From: Paraburkholderia sp. BL9I2N2
GTDB taxonomy: Bacteria; Pseudomonadota; Gammaproteobacteria; Burkholderiales; Burkholderiaceae
Length of the DNA: 64,000 nucleotides
Direction of reading: 5' to 3'
NCBI RefSeq assembly: GCF_004339745.1
Contig: NZ_SMGP01000004.1
Coordinates: 930,001-994,000, forward strand
Below are positions 1-8,020 of the stretch, one piece after another. Position 1 is the first letter of the stretch. Each line of letters begins with the position of its first letter. Made by a program: the position numbers and the translations under genes. The notes beneath the pieces are model-generated. The model was given only the letters and a program-made list of their open reading frames with translations. It made no database searches and had not been told where the DNA came from.

Positions 1-677
1 ATCGCGGTCTTCGGAATGAAGTTGAACACCGCTGACGAATACACCGGCACGCCCAGCGCCTTGTACGCCGCGGCATAGACTTCCGCGGTCGGCAAGCCGC
101 CGAGATAGGAGAAGCGGTCGCCGAGGCGGCGGCGGATCGACACCATGTTCTCGATCTCGCCCACGCCGTCCTTGAAGCCGATCAGGTTCGGGCAGCGCTC
201 GGCCAGCCCTTCGAGCATATCGGCGTTAAGCTTGGAGTTCGCACGGTTGTAGATGATCACGCCCATGTTCGGCACGGACTTGCAGACTTCTTCAGCGTGC
301 GCGGCGATACCTTCCTGGCAGGCTTCCGTCAGATAGTGCGGCATCAGCAGAATGCCGTTCGCGCCGTGGCGCTCGGCTTCCTGTGCGTAAGCGATCGCGA
401 CGCGCGTCGGGCCGCCCGCGCCGGCGAGAATCGGCACCTTGCCTTTGCAGACTTCGGCGGCCGTCTTCACGACGTTCGAATAGTCGTTGTGCGTGAGCGA
501 GAAGAATTCGCCCGTGCCGCCGGCGACGAACAGCGCCGACGCGCCGTAAGGAGCGAGCCATTCGAGGCGCTCAGCATAGGTGTCGGCGCGGAAATCGCCT
601 TGTTCGTCAAAGTCGGTAACGGGGAAGGACAGGAGGCCTTCGGAAACGATCTGCTTCAGTTCCTGCGGTGTCGTCAT
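1..677 (-). CDS. kdgD: 5-dehydro-4-deoxyglucarate dehydratase, 3' end cut by window edge
   Basis: The first 225 residues of a DapA/NAL-family lyase are present and the C-terminus lies beyond the left edge. Visible family motifs are GGTGEFFSL near residues 53-61, the YNR motif with Tyr143, and the Schiff-base lysine Lys169 in IGFKDGVGE. KdgD decarboxylates and dehydrates 5-dehydro-4-deoxyglucarate to 2-oxoglutarate semialdehyde in the cytoplasm. The ATG at 677 gives the standard MTTPQELK-like N-terminus. It is divergent from garD, which makes its substrate, and the shared 226-bp intergenic region carries two operator-like sites. Assignment over other DHDPS-family lyases rests on the GTGEFFSL signature and the context. 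Confidence 0.92.
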   Translation of the reverse strand, partial: MTTPQELKQIVSEGLLSFPVTDFDEQGDFRADTYAERLEWLAPYGASALFVAGGTGEFFSLTHNDYSNVVKTAAEVCKGKVPILAGAGGPTRVAIAYAQEAERHGANGILLMPHYLTEACQEGIAAHAEEVCKSVPNMGVIIYNRANSKLNADMLEGLAERCPNLIGFKDGVGEIENMVSIRRRLGDRFSYLGGLPTAEVYAAAYKALGVPVYSSAVFNFIPKTA

Positions 678-743
678 GATGAGTATCCAGAGCGTCGGAA
701 TGGTTCGCGGGTGGTTCGTTCAGATAGAAATTGAGATTTCTTA

Positions 744-759
744 TACGTCATCGTACAAC
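744..759 (+). promoter_or_regulatory. Operator-like site A (kdgD/garD region)
   Basis: The 16-mer tacgtcatcgtacaac recurs almost unchanged at 842-857 (inverted), 4391-4406 and 4606-4621. Its core GTCGTACAAC/GTTGTACGAC is a near-palindrome centred on GTAC, as expected for a GntR/FadR-type dimer. Recurrence only at the two promoters of the sugar-acid genes supports a shared regulator. The regulator gene is not in the window. Confidence 0.6.
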
Positions 760-841
760 AACAAAACGGCTAACTCAACGGGCATTTCACGGCATAATGC
801 TTCTCCTAGGGTAAATACGGAACGTCTGTGCAATCTTCTGT

Positions 842-857
842 GTTGTAGGATGACGTA
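842..857 (-). promoter_or_regulatory. Operator-like site B (kdgD/garD region)
   Basis: Read on the minus strand this is tacgtcatcctacaac, 15 of 16 identical to site A and in inverted orientation about 100 bp away. It lies 46 bp before the garD start, where a bound repressor would block garD transcription. An AT-rich stretch gggtaaatac at 809-818 also recurs before dctP (about 4560-4569), so the two promoters share more than the operator. Confidence 0.6.
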
Positions 858-903
858 TGAATAGCTGGCGCAGCAGGCGTACATCGCCATAAGGATCGAT
901 GCA

Positions 904-2493
904 ATGGAACAATCTCCGCTCTACATTCGCGTTCACCCCAATGACAATGTCGCGATCGTCGTCAACGACGGCGGCCTGGGTGAGGGCGCGGTATTTCCCG
1001 ATGGCCTGGCGCTGCGCGAGCGCGTACCGCAAGGGCACAAGGTCGCGCTGGCGGATCTGGCCGAGGGCAACGAGGTCATCCGCTACAACGTGGTGATCGG
1101 CTATGCGCTCAAGGCGCTGCCCAAGGGCAGCTGGATCAACGAACATGTGATCCGCATGCCGAGCCCGCCGGGACTCGAGGATCTGCCGATCGCCACGATC
1201 AAGGCGCCGGAGATGCCGCCGCTCGAGGGCTACACGTTCGAGGGCTACCGCAACGCGGACGGCTCGGTTGGCTCGCGCAACATTCTCGCCATCACGACCA
1301 CGGTGCAATGCGTCGCCGATGTGGTCCAGCACGCGGTCACCCGCATCAAGGCCGAACTGCTGCCTAACTATCCGAACGTCGACGACGTGGTGAGCCTCGG
1401 CCACACCTACGGTTGCGGCGTCGCGATCGACGCACCCGACGCGATGGTGCCGATCCGCACCGTGCGCAATATCAGCCTGAATCCGAATTTCGGCGGCGAG
1501 GTGATGATGGTCAGCCTCGGTTGCGAGAAGCTGCAGCCTGAGCGCCTGATGCCGCCCGGCACGATTCCGATCGCCGCGGCCGCGAATGTGGCCGAAGTCG
1601 CGGACATCGGCGATATCGAGGCCGATCTGAACGGCGACGTCGTCGTACTGCAAGACGAAGCGCACGTCGGCTTCCAGTCGATGATCGAGTCGATCATGCG
1701 AATGGCCGATGGTCATCTGAAGCGTTTGAACAATCGCCGTCGCGAGACGTGCCCCGCGTCCGATCTCGTGATCGGCGTGCAATGCGGCGGCAGCGACGCG
1801 TTCTCCGGCCTCACCGCGAACCCCGCGGTGGGCTACGCGACCGACTTGCTGGTGCGTGCCGGCGCCACGGTCATGTTCTCCGAAGTCACCGAAGTGCGCG
1901 ACGGCGTCGATCAATTGACGGCGCGCGCGGCCAACCCGGAGGTCGCCGCGGCGATCATCCGCGAGATGCAGTGGTACGACGATTATCTGAAGCGTGGCGG
2001 CGCCGATCGCAGCGCCAACACCACGCCTGGCAACAAGAAGGGCGGCTTGTCGAACATCGTCGAAAAGGCGATGGGGTCGATCATCAAGTCGGGCAATTCG
2101 GCGATTTCCGGCGTGTTGTCGCCTGGCGAGAAGGTTCGCCAGAAAGGCCTGATTTACGCGGCCACGCCGGCTAGCGACTTCATCTGCGGTACGCTGCAAG
2201 TCGCGGCGGGTATCAATCTGCACGTTTTCACCACCGGCCGCGGCACGCCATATAGCCTCGCCGAAGTGCCCGTCATCAAGGTCGCGACGCGCTCGGATCT
2301 GGCGCGCCGCTGGCACGACCTGATGGACATCAACGCCGGCACCATCGCGACCGGCGCGGCGACCATCGAAGAGGTGGGCTGGGAACTGTTCCGTCTGATG
2401 CTCGACGTCGCCAGCGGGCGCAAGGAGACCTGCGCTGAAAAGCTCAAGCTCCACAATGCGTTGACGCTGTTCAATCCGGCGCCCGTGACCTGA
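904..2493 (+). CDS. garD: Galactarate dehydratase
   Basis: A 529-residue protein of the UxaA/GarD family, full length for galactarate dehydratase, which converts galactarate to 5-dehydro-4-deoxyglucarate. The N-terminal SAF-like part (about 1-90) is followed by the catalytic region beginning at GYRNADGSVGSRN, with SLGHTYGCG, SLGCEK and QCGGSDAFSG motifs containing the Cys residues expected in this iron-dependent family. An AAGGA ribosome site ends 8 bases before the chosen ATG. It is the first gene of an apparent garD-udh-lactonase operon and is divergent from kdgD, the next pathway step. Altronate dehydratase is the main alternative, but the flanking genes fit galactarate better. Confidence 0.9.
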   Translation: MEQSPLYIRVHPNDNVAIVVNDGGLGEGAVFPDGLALRERVPQGHKVALADLAEGNEVIRYNVVIGYALKALPKGSWINEHVIRMPSPPGLEDLPIATIKAPEMPPLEGYTFEGYRNADGSVGSRNILAITTTVQCVADVVQHAVTRIKAELLPNYPNVDDVVSLGHTYGCGVAIDAPDAMVPIRTVRNISLNPNFGGEVMMVSLGCEKLQPERLMPPGTIPIAAAANVAEVADIGDIEADLNGDVVVLQDEAHVGFQSMIESIMRMADGHLKRLNNRRRETCPASDLVIGVQCGGSDAFSGLTANPAVGYATDLLVRAGATVMFSEVTEVRDGVDQLTARAANPEVAAAIIREMQWYDDYLKRGGADRSANTTPGNKKGGLSNIVEKAMGSIIKSGNSAISGVLSPGEKVRQKGLIYAATPASDFICGTLQVAAGINLHVFTTGRGTPYSLAEVPVIKVATRSDLARRWHDLMDINAGTIATGAATIEEVGWELFRLMLDVASGRKETCAEKLKLHNALTLFNPAPVT

Positions 2494-2547
2494 TGGGCCG
2501 GCTGGCTGCCTTGCCTGATCTGATCGCACTCACACCACTATAGAAAC

Positions 2548-3390
2548 ATGACTGACTCGAACCTTGACCGCGGCGCGGCACAGAAACCCTTTCGCCGCCT
2601 GCTGCTCACCGGCGCGGCCGGCAACCTCGGCAAGCAGTTGCGCGGCGTGCTCGCCGCGTGGGCCGATATCGTGCGCGTCACGGATATCGCTCCGCTTGGC
2701 GACGTGGCGGCGCATGAGGAAGCTTCGACCGTCGACCTCGCGGACGAAGCCGCGGTCCACGCGCTGCTCGAAGGCGTGGACGCGGTGATTCACCTCGGCG
2801 GCATTTCCGTCGAGGCGCCGTTCGAAGATCTGATCGAAGCGAATATCCGTGGCCTGTACAACCTCTATTCGGCTGCGCAGAAGCAGGGCGTGAAGCGCAT
2901 TGTGTATGCGAGCTCGAATCATGCGGTGGGTTTTCATCCGGTGACGGAGGTGGTCGATATCGATGCGCCGCTGCGTCCCGACAGCTTGTACGGCGTGACG
3001 AAATGCTTTGGGGAATCGTTGTCGCGTTACTACTTCGATCGCTTCGGTCTGGAGACCGTGTGTCTGCGGATCGGTTCGTCGTTCGAGCAGCCGAAGAATC
3101 CGCGCATGCTCGTGACCTTTCTGAGCTATCGCGACTTCATCGAGCTGGTGCGCTGCTCGCTGTTCACCAACCGCGTGGGTCACGCGATCGTCTACGGCGT
3201 CTCGGATAACCGGACCAAGTGGGTGGACAACACGAAGGCCGCGTTCCTTGGTTTTCGTCCGCAAGACAGTTCGGTCGAATTCGAGCATCTCTTTCCGGTC
3301 ACGGCACCGACCGCCGAACTCGACGATCCGACGCAGCGTTTCCAGGGCGGCCCATTTGTGCTCGCCGGTCCGATGGAGCCGAAACGGTGA
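2548..3390 (+). CDS. udh: Uronate dehydrogenase (NAD-dependent SDR)
   Basis: A 280-residue extended short-chain dehydrogenase. It has the nucleotide-binding GAAGNLG motif near residues 29-35 and the catalytic YxxxK as YGVTK (Tyr148, Lys152), with upstream serines at about 122-123. Uronate dehydrogenases oxidise D-galacturonate or D-glucuronate to the corresponding aldaro-1,5-lactone. It lies 54 bp after garD and overlaps the lactonase gene by 4 bp, so the next enzyme on its product is translationally coupled. No strong ribosome site is visible before the ATG. Substrate preference between galacturonate and glucuronate cannot be read from the sequence. Confidence 0.88.
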   Translation: MTDSNLDRGAAQKPFRRLLLTGAAGNLGKQLRGVLAAWADIVRVTDIAPLGDVAAHEEASTVDLADEAAVHALLEGVDAVIHLGGISVEAPFEDLIEANIRGLYNLYSAAQKQGVKRIVYASSNHAVGFHPVTEVVDIDAPLRPDSLYGVTKCFGESLSRYYFDRFGLETVCLRIGSSFEQPKNPRMLVTFLSYRDFIELVRCSLFTNRVGHAIVYGVSDNRTKWVDNTKAAFLGFRPQDSSVEFEHLFPVTAPTAELDDPTQRFQGGPFVLAGPMEPKR

Positions 3391-4316
3391 GCGCCGCGGC
3401 GAACCCGCGAGTGGAGCGAGTCGAGGCAGCGGGGCAGGCGCCGGCCTCAGTCGGTGAAAGTCCGGTGTGGCGCGTCGCGGAGCAAGCCCTGTATTGGGTG
3501 GATATTCCGGCGCGGAAGATCGTGCGCTTGCGGATCGATTCGGGCGAGCGCTCTGAATGGTTGCTGCCGGAGAAAGTCGCATGCATCGCGTTCGATCATC
3601 GCGGCACGGTGCTGGCCGGCTGCGAGACCGGGCTCTTTGCGGTCACGCTGACCGCGCCCTCGGCGAACAGCGAACCCGTGCAGGTGACAGGGCGCAAGCT
3701 CGCCGCCCCGGATTTCGCTTGCGACGACATGCGTTTCAACGACGGCCGCTGCGACCGGCAAGGACGCTTCTGGGCCGGCACGATGGTGCAGGACATGGCG
3801 GCGGCCAAGCCGGCCGGTGCGCTCTATCGTTTCGATGCGCGCGGCGTGCTGTCCGCGCCGGTCGTCGACGCGCTCATTACGCAGAACGGCCTCGCGTGGT
3901 CGCCGGACGGCACGACCATGTATCTGTCGGACTCGCATCCGTTGCGCAGGCAGATCTGGGCCTTCGATTACGACGTCGAGACTGGCGAGCCGCGCAACCG
4001 TCGCGTGTTCGCTGATCTGAACCACCATGCGGGCCGTCCGGACGGCGCCGCGGTGGACGCCGACGGCTGCTACTGGATCTGCGCGAACGACGCAGGCCTG
4101 TTGCTGCGCTTCACGCCCGAAGGCAAGCTGGACCGGCAGATCGCCGTGCCGGCCATCAAGCCGGCCATGTGTGCCTTCGGTGGACGCGATCTGGACACGC
4201 TGTTCGTCACGTCGATTCGTCCCGCAGCGAACGCGAGCGAGCACGACGGCCATCTGTTCGCCGTGCGTCCTGGCGTGACCGGACTGCCCGAGCCGGAGTT
4301 CGCCGGCGAGCTGTAA
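3387..4316 (+). CDS. SMP-30/gluconolactonase family aldarolactonase
   Basis: A 309-residue six-bladed beta-propeller of the SMP-30/regucalcin family. The three metal ligands are placed as in regucalcin: Glu24 in GESPVW, Asn167 in NGLAWSPDG and Asp219 in GRPDG, with the FNDGRCDRQGRFWAGTM block between. The GTG start at 3387 overlaps the udh stop (GTGA). The upstream in-frame extension reads through udh and is rejected. After Udh, the expected role is opening the galactaro- or glucaro-lactone to the free aldarate that GarD uses. Whether it acts on the 1,5- or 1,4-lactone is unknown. Confidence 0.85.
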   Translation: MSAAANPRVERVEAAGQAPASVGESPVWRVAEQALYWVDIPARKIVRLRIDSGERSEWLLPEKVACIAFDHRGTVLAGCETGLFAVTLTAPSANSEPVQVTGRKLAAPDFACDDMRFNDGRCDRQGRFWAGTMVQDMAAAKPAGALYRFDARGVLSAPVVDALITQNGLAWSPDGTTMYLSDSHPLRRQIWAFDYDVETGEPRNRRVFADLNHHAGRPDGAAVDADGCYWICANDAGLLLRFTPEGKLDRQIAVPAIKPAMCAFGGRDLDTLFVTSIRPAANASEHDGHLFAVRPGVTGLPEPEFAGEL

Positions 4317-4332
4317 GCGAAGCCCGCATGAG

Positions 4333-4376
4333 AAGGGCGCCGGGCATGTCGTCATGCTCCGGCGCCCTTTGTTTGT
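4333..4376 (+). terminator. Rho-independent terminator after the garD-udh-lactonase operon
   Basis: Perfect 11-bp arms AAGGGCGCCGG and CCGGCGCCCTT flank a 15-base loop and are followed by a T-rich run (tttgtttgt). It starts 17 bases after the lactonase stop. Confidence 0.85.
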
Positions 4377-4390
4377 CTGCTCGATATTCA

Positions 4391-4406
4391 TAGGTCGTCG
4401 TACAAC
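4391..4406 (+). promoter_or_regulatory. Operator-like site C (upstream of dctP)
   Basis: taggtcgtcgtacaac matches 14 of 16 bases of site A and has the same GTAC-centred near-palindrome. It lies immediately after the terminator of the catabolic operon, at the beginning of the dctPQM control region. Confidence 0.6.
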
Positions 4407-4943
4407 ATTGTGGTGTAAAGACTACGGTCTCGTCACATTTCGCTACGAAAAACCGCGTCTCCGGGGCATGCCGGTTTTACCCCGGGAGCGCCGCGCCAGT
4501 TGGCGTAGGGACTCGCCGTGCGATGCATCGGCCATCCGTGCCGGATGCCTTCGCGGTGCGGGTAAATACCGTCTGTACAACTCAAACTTCGTTTTATAGA
4601 CTTCATATGTCGTCGTACAACGTATAAGCCCAAACGAATTCCTTTCTGTGAATTTTCAAGTTTTCGGTATGAACGAGGCGGCGTCGACGCGCGCGACTAC
4701 TCGCACGCGCGACGCAAGCCGATGCAGTTGAAGCAAAAGTAAAAGAGTCGAGTTGTCTGACAGGAGTGCTGAGCATCTGCGCCGGGGACGTTGCACAGAC
4801 CAGCATGGCAAAGCGCTCGTGACCGCAAGCGGTGGCGAGCGTCGAGCCGGGAGACGCAGCAAACCATGTCGCATCCGCGGGCGGCCACCGCAAGCGGGCC
4901 CTCCGCAATCGATTGGATGGTCAATTTTTCAAGGAATTTCACG
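4407..4943 (+). other. Long dctP control region and leader without a gene
   Basis: No convincing coding sequence is present. The stretch holds operator site D and a GTCTGTACAAC element near 4571-4581 that partly resembles the operator, preceded by the gggtaaatac sequence shared with the garD promoter. About 320 bases separate site D from the dctP start, so the transporter mRNA may have a long 5' leader. No known riboswitch class was recognised. Confidence 0.5.
4606..4621 (+). promoter_or_regulatory. Operator-like site D (upstream of dctP)
   Basis: tatgtcgtcgtacaac shares the GTCGTCGTACAAC core of site C exactly. Paired sites about 100 bp apart at kdgD/garD and about 215 bp apart here suggest cooperative or looping repression of transporter and enzymes together. 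Confidence 0.6.
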
Positions 4944-5936
4944 ATGAATAAGAAGTTTGCCTCTTCCCGTGTTTCGATGATCGTCGCAGCCTCGCTGCTG
5001 GCCTTCAGCACCGTGTCGGCACAAGCGCGTGTGTTCCGCGTGTCCGACGTGCATGGCGACACCTATCCGACCAACATGGCCGTGAAATACATGGGGGAAC
5101 AGATCAACAAGGCAACCGGCGGCAAGGATTCCGTGAAGGTCTTCGGCAATAGCGCGCTGGGTTCCGAAAACGACACGATCGATCAGGTGCGCATCGGCGC
5201 ATTGGACATGGCGCGCGCCAACGGTGCCGCTTTCAACGAGATCGTGCCCGAATCGATGATCCCGTCGCTGCCGTTCCTGTTCCGCGACATCGACCATTTC
5301 CGCAAAGTGATGTACGGCCCGGAAGGCCAGAAGATTCTCGACGCATTCAAGGCGAAGGGCATGATCGCGCTGACGTTCTACGAGAGCGGCGCGCGTTCCA
5401 TCTACACCAAGAAGCCGATTCACACGCCGGCTGACATGAAGGGCCTCAAGGTTCGCGTGCAGCCGTCCGATCTGATGGTCGACGAAATCCGCGCAATGGG
5501 CGGCACGCCCACGCCGATGCCGTTCGCCGAGGTCTACACGGGCCTGAAGACGGGTCTGGTGGATGCCGCTGAGAACAACCTGCCGTCGTACGAAGAGACC
5601 AAGCACTTCGAAGTCGCGCCGGTCTACTCCGAAACCCAGCATTCGATGACGCCGGAAGTGCTGGTGTTCTCGAAGAAAGTGTGGGACACGCTGACGCCGC
5701 AAGAGCAGGACATCATCAAGAAGGCTGCCGCCGACTCGGTGCCGTACTACCAGAAGCTGTGGACGGCGCGTGAAGCCGACGCGGGCAAGACGGTCACGAA
5801 GGGCGGCGCGACCATCGTCGCCTCGACGCAGATCGATCGCGCCGCGTTCGTCAAGGCCATGCAGCCGGTCTGGGCGAAGTACGAAAAGACCCCGCAAATG
5901 AAGCAGCTCGTCGACGAGATTCAGGCAGTCAAATAA
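4944..5936 (+). CDS. dctP: TRAP transporter periplasmic binding protein, DctP family
   Basis: A 330-residue solute receptor with a Sec signal peptide (charged MNKKFASSR, hydrophobic core, cleavage after SAQA). The family ligand region MKGLKVRVQPSDL carries the conserved Arg that salt-bridges a carboxylate, followed by GGTPTPMPFAEVYTGLKTG and DAAENN. The ATG at 4944 is preceded by AAGGA at 8 bases; a 51-codon upstream extension lacks a signal peptide start and is rejected. With DctQ and DctM it forms a sodium-driven uptake system. Context and shared operators suggest galactarate, glucarate or galacturonate as substrate. Confidence 0.9.
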   Translation: MNKKFASSRVSMIVAASLLAFSTVSAQARVFRVSDVHGDTYPTNMAVKYMGEQINKATGGKDSVKVFGNSALGSENDTIDQVRIGALDMARANGAAFNEIVPESMIPSLPFLFRDIDHFRKVMYGPEGQKILDAFKAKGMIALTFYESGARSIYTKKPIHTPADMKGLKVRVQPSDLMVDEIRAMGGTPTPMPFAEVYTGLKTGLVDAAENNLPSYEETKHFEVAPVYSETQHSMTPEVLVFSKKVWDTLTPQEQDIIKKAAADSVPYYQKLWTAREADAGKTVTKGGATIVASTQIDRAAFVKAMQPVWAKYEKTPQMKQLVDEIQAVK

Positions 5937-5969
5937 GGTTCGCCTGAACGGAGGCACAGTTGCGGCGTA

Positions 5970-5999
5970 CAGAGCCTGCGAGAAGATTCGCGGGCTCTG
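5970..5999 (+). other. Stem-loop between dctP and dctQ
   Basis: A 12-bp stem with one G-T wobble and a 6-base loop lies 33 bases after the dctP stop. There is no T-run, so it is more likely an mRNA-stabilising or processing hairpin than a full terminator. This would fit the excess of binding protein over permease commonly seen in such operons. Confidence 0.6.
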
Positions 6000-6082
6000 C
6001 CGCTGCGTGCTTCCTGAATCGATAAGTCGAACAGGATTGCTGACTATTAAAGAAAGGTCGGTCGTATGCAAGGATGGGTTCA

Positions 6083-6562
6083 ATGAGATTCATGAAACGC
6101 CCAAATGATTTTCTGTTCCGCGCGCTGGTTATCCTGGCGTCGGTGAGTCTCGCCGTGCTGAGTCTGCTGGTGATCTACAGCGTCGTGATGCGCTACGTTT
6201 TCAGCGATGCGCCGGATTTCGTCGAACCCATCGCGCTTTTGCTGGTGATCGTGATCGCCATGTTCGGCGCCGCGCTCAAGGTGCGTGAGGGCGGTCATAT
6301 CGGGCTCGATTCGCTCGTCAAGAAATTGCCGCCGAAAGGGCAACTCATCGCCACGGCGTTTCAGCATATTTGCCTGATCGCGTTTGCGGTGATGGTTTTC
6401 TTCGGGTGTCTGCAGATGGTGGAGGCCACCGCCGAAGACCGGATTCCAATTATCGGCTTGCCTGAATCGTTGCGTTACTGCATTCCGGTTATTGCCAGCG
6501 TCTGCATTGCAATGTTCTCGATTGAGAACCTGCTCGCGCTTTTCGCACAGAAACAAAACTAG
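6083..6562 (+). CDS. dctQ: TRAP transporter small permease, DctQ family
   Basis: A 159-residue inner-membrane protein with four hydrophobic helices (roughly residues 11-33, 46-67, 87-108 and 127-148), as typical for DctQ. It bridges the binding protein and the large permease. The ATG at 6083 is preferred over the in-frame ATG at 6074 because AAGGA then sits 8 bases upstream; ATG 6092 is also possible. The dctM start follows 7 bases after the stop, so the two permeases are co-translated. Confidence 0.88.
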   Translation: MRFMKRPNDFLFRALVILASVSLAVLSLLVIYSVVMRYVFSDAPDFVEPIALLLVIVIAMFGAALKVREGGHIGLDSLVKKLPPKGQLIATAFQHICLIAFAVMVFFGCLQMVEATAEDRIPIIGLPESLRYCIPVIASVCIAMFSIENLLALFAQKQN

Positions 6563-6569
6563 AGCAATC

Positions 6570-7922
6570 ATGGAACTTGCCATCCTCTCCGTTAGTTTTC
6601 TTGTTTTTCTCCTTCTCGGCGTTCCTGTTTCCTTCGGGCTCGGGCTCTCGTGTGTCCTGACTTATCTGTACGAAGGCTTGCCGGCGGCCACCGCCATGCA
6701 GTCGATGATTTCGGGCATCAACGGCTTCTCGTTTCTCGCGGTGCCGTTCTTCATTCTGTCCGGTGAGCTGATGCTGCACGGTGGCATCGCGGACCGCATT
6801 CTGCGTTTCGCGCAAGCCACGGTCGGCCATTTCCGCGGCGGCCTCGGTATGGCCAACGTGGTCGCCTGCACGCTGTTCGGCGGGGTCTCCGGTTCGCCCT
6901 CGGCGGATACGTCGGCCATGGGCGGCGTGGTCATTCCGTTGATGAAGCGTGAAGGTTATAGCGCGGCCTATGCGGTCAACGTGACGACGCACTCGTCGCT
7001 GGCGGGCGCGCTGATGCCGACGTCGACCAATATGATCATTTATGCATTCGCGGCACAGGGCATCACGGGCACGTTGAACGGACACCCAATGAGCGGTGTG
7101 TCGATCGGCGATCTGTTGTTTTCCGGTCTGCTGCCGGTGTTGTGGGTAATGGGTTTCGTGCTGATCGCCGCATACTGGCAAGCGGTCAAGTACGGTTATC
7201 CGCGTCGTGCCGATGGGTCGACGGAACTGCAAAAATTCCCGGGTTGGTACGCCGTGGCGCGCACGTTCCTTGGCGCGTTGCCAGGCTTGATGGTGATTGC
7301 GATCATTCTGGTTTGCGTGGCAAAAGGCATTGCCACGGCGACGGAAGCCGCCGCTATCGCAGTGTTTTATTCGCTGGTGCTGACGATCGTCGTGTATCGC
7401 TCGATGACGATGAAGAAGCTGTTCCACGCATTGTCCAAGGCGGCCAAAACCACCGGCGTGGTGCTGCTGCTGATCGGCGTGTCGAACATGCTGCGTTACC
7501 AGATGGCCTATCTGGAGATTCCGGATGCGATCGAACACATGCTCGACGGCGCGACCAGCCTGCCGTGGCTGATGCTGCTGTACATCAACCTGATCCAGAT
7601 TTTCCTCGGCACGTTCGTCGATATGGCGGCGCACATCCTGATCACCACGCCGCTGTTCCTGCCGATGGCGATGCACGCCGGCGTCGGTCCCGTGCAGTTC
7701 GGGATCATGATCCTGCTGAATTGCGCATTGGGTCTGGTGCACCCGCCAATCGGCTCGGTGCAGTTTATCGGGTGCGCGATCGGCAATGTGTCGATTGGTG
7801 AAACTACCAAGGTGGCGTGGCCTTATTACCTGGCTATCTTCAGCGCGATCAACATCGTGACTTACGTACCGATGTTCTCGACATGGTTGCCTAGCCTGAT
7901 CAATGGTCATCCGGTATTTTGA
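6570..7922 (+). CDS. dctM: TRAP transporter large permease, DctM family
   Basis: A 450-residue polytopic protein with about 12 membrane segments and the DctM signatures: PVSFGLGLSC near the N-terminus, GGVSGSPSADTSAMGG, HSSLAGALMPTSTNMI and the conserved C-terminal NCALGLVHPPIGSVQF. It forms the sodium-coupled translocation channel with DctQ. The ATG at 6570 lies 7 bases after dctQ; longer in-frame starts run back into dctQ. It is the last gene of the transporter operon before the porin. Confidence 0.92.
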   Translation: MELAILSVSFLVFLLLGVPVSFGLGLSCVLTYLYEGLPAATAMQSMISGINGFSFLAVPFFILSGELMLHGGIADRILRFAQATVGHFRGGLGMANVVACTLFGGVSGSPSADTSAMGGVVIPLMKREGYSAAYAVNVTTHSSLAGALMPTSTNMIIYAFAAQGITGTLNGHPMSGVSIGDLLFSGLLPVLWVMGFVLIAAYWQAVKYGYPRRADGSTELQKFPGWYAVARTFLGALPGLMVIAIILVCVAKGIATATEAAAIAVFYSLVLTIVVYRSMTMKKLFHALSKAAKTTGVVLLLIGVSNMLRYQMAYLEIPDAIEHMLDGATSLPWLMLLYINLIQIFLGTFVDMAAHILITTPLFLPMAMHAGVGPVQFGIMILLNCALGLVHPPIGSVQFIGCAIGNVSIGETTKVAWPYYLAIFSAINIVTYVPMFSTWLPSLINGHPVF

Positions 7923-8020
7923 AATCCTTAATTAATGCCGGAGCATTCGAAAATTATCCACACTCCGCGGCCCTCGAAGGGTGCCGCGATCAAAGAATAA
8001 TCTTTTAAAGAGGAGCAGAA

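Noticed and set aside
787..2529. 580-codon open frame on the minus strand opposite garD
   Set aside because: It is the antisense of a clearly conserved dehydratase gene. High GC leaves such shadow frames open, and its product is Arg/His/Asp-rich without a recognisable domain.
4791..4943. 51-codon N-terminal extension of DctP
   Set aside because: The internal ATG at 4944 has a proper ribosome site and starts a normal Sec signal peptide; the extension would bury that signal.
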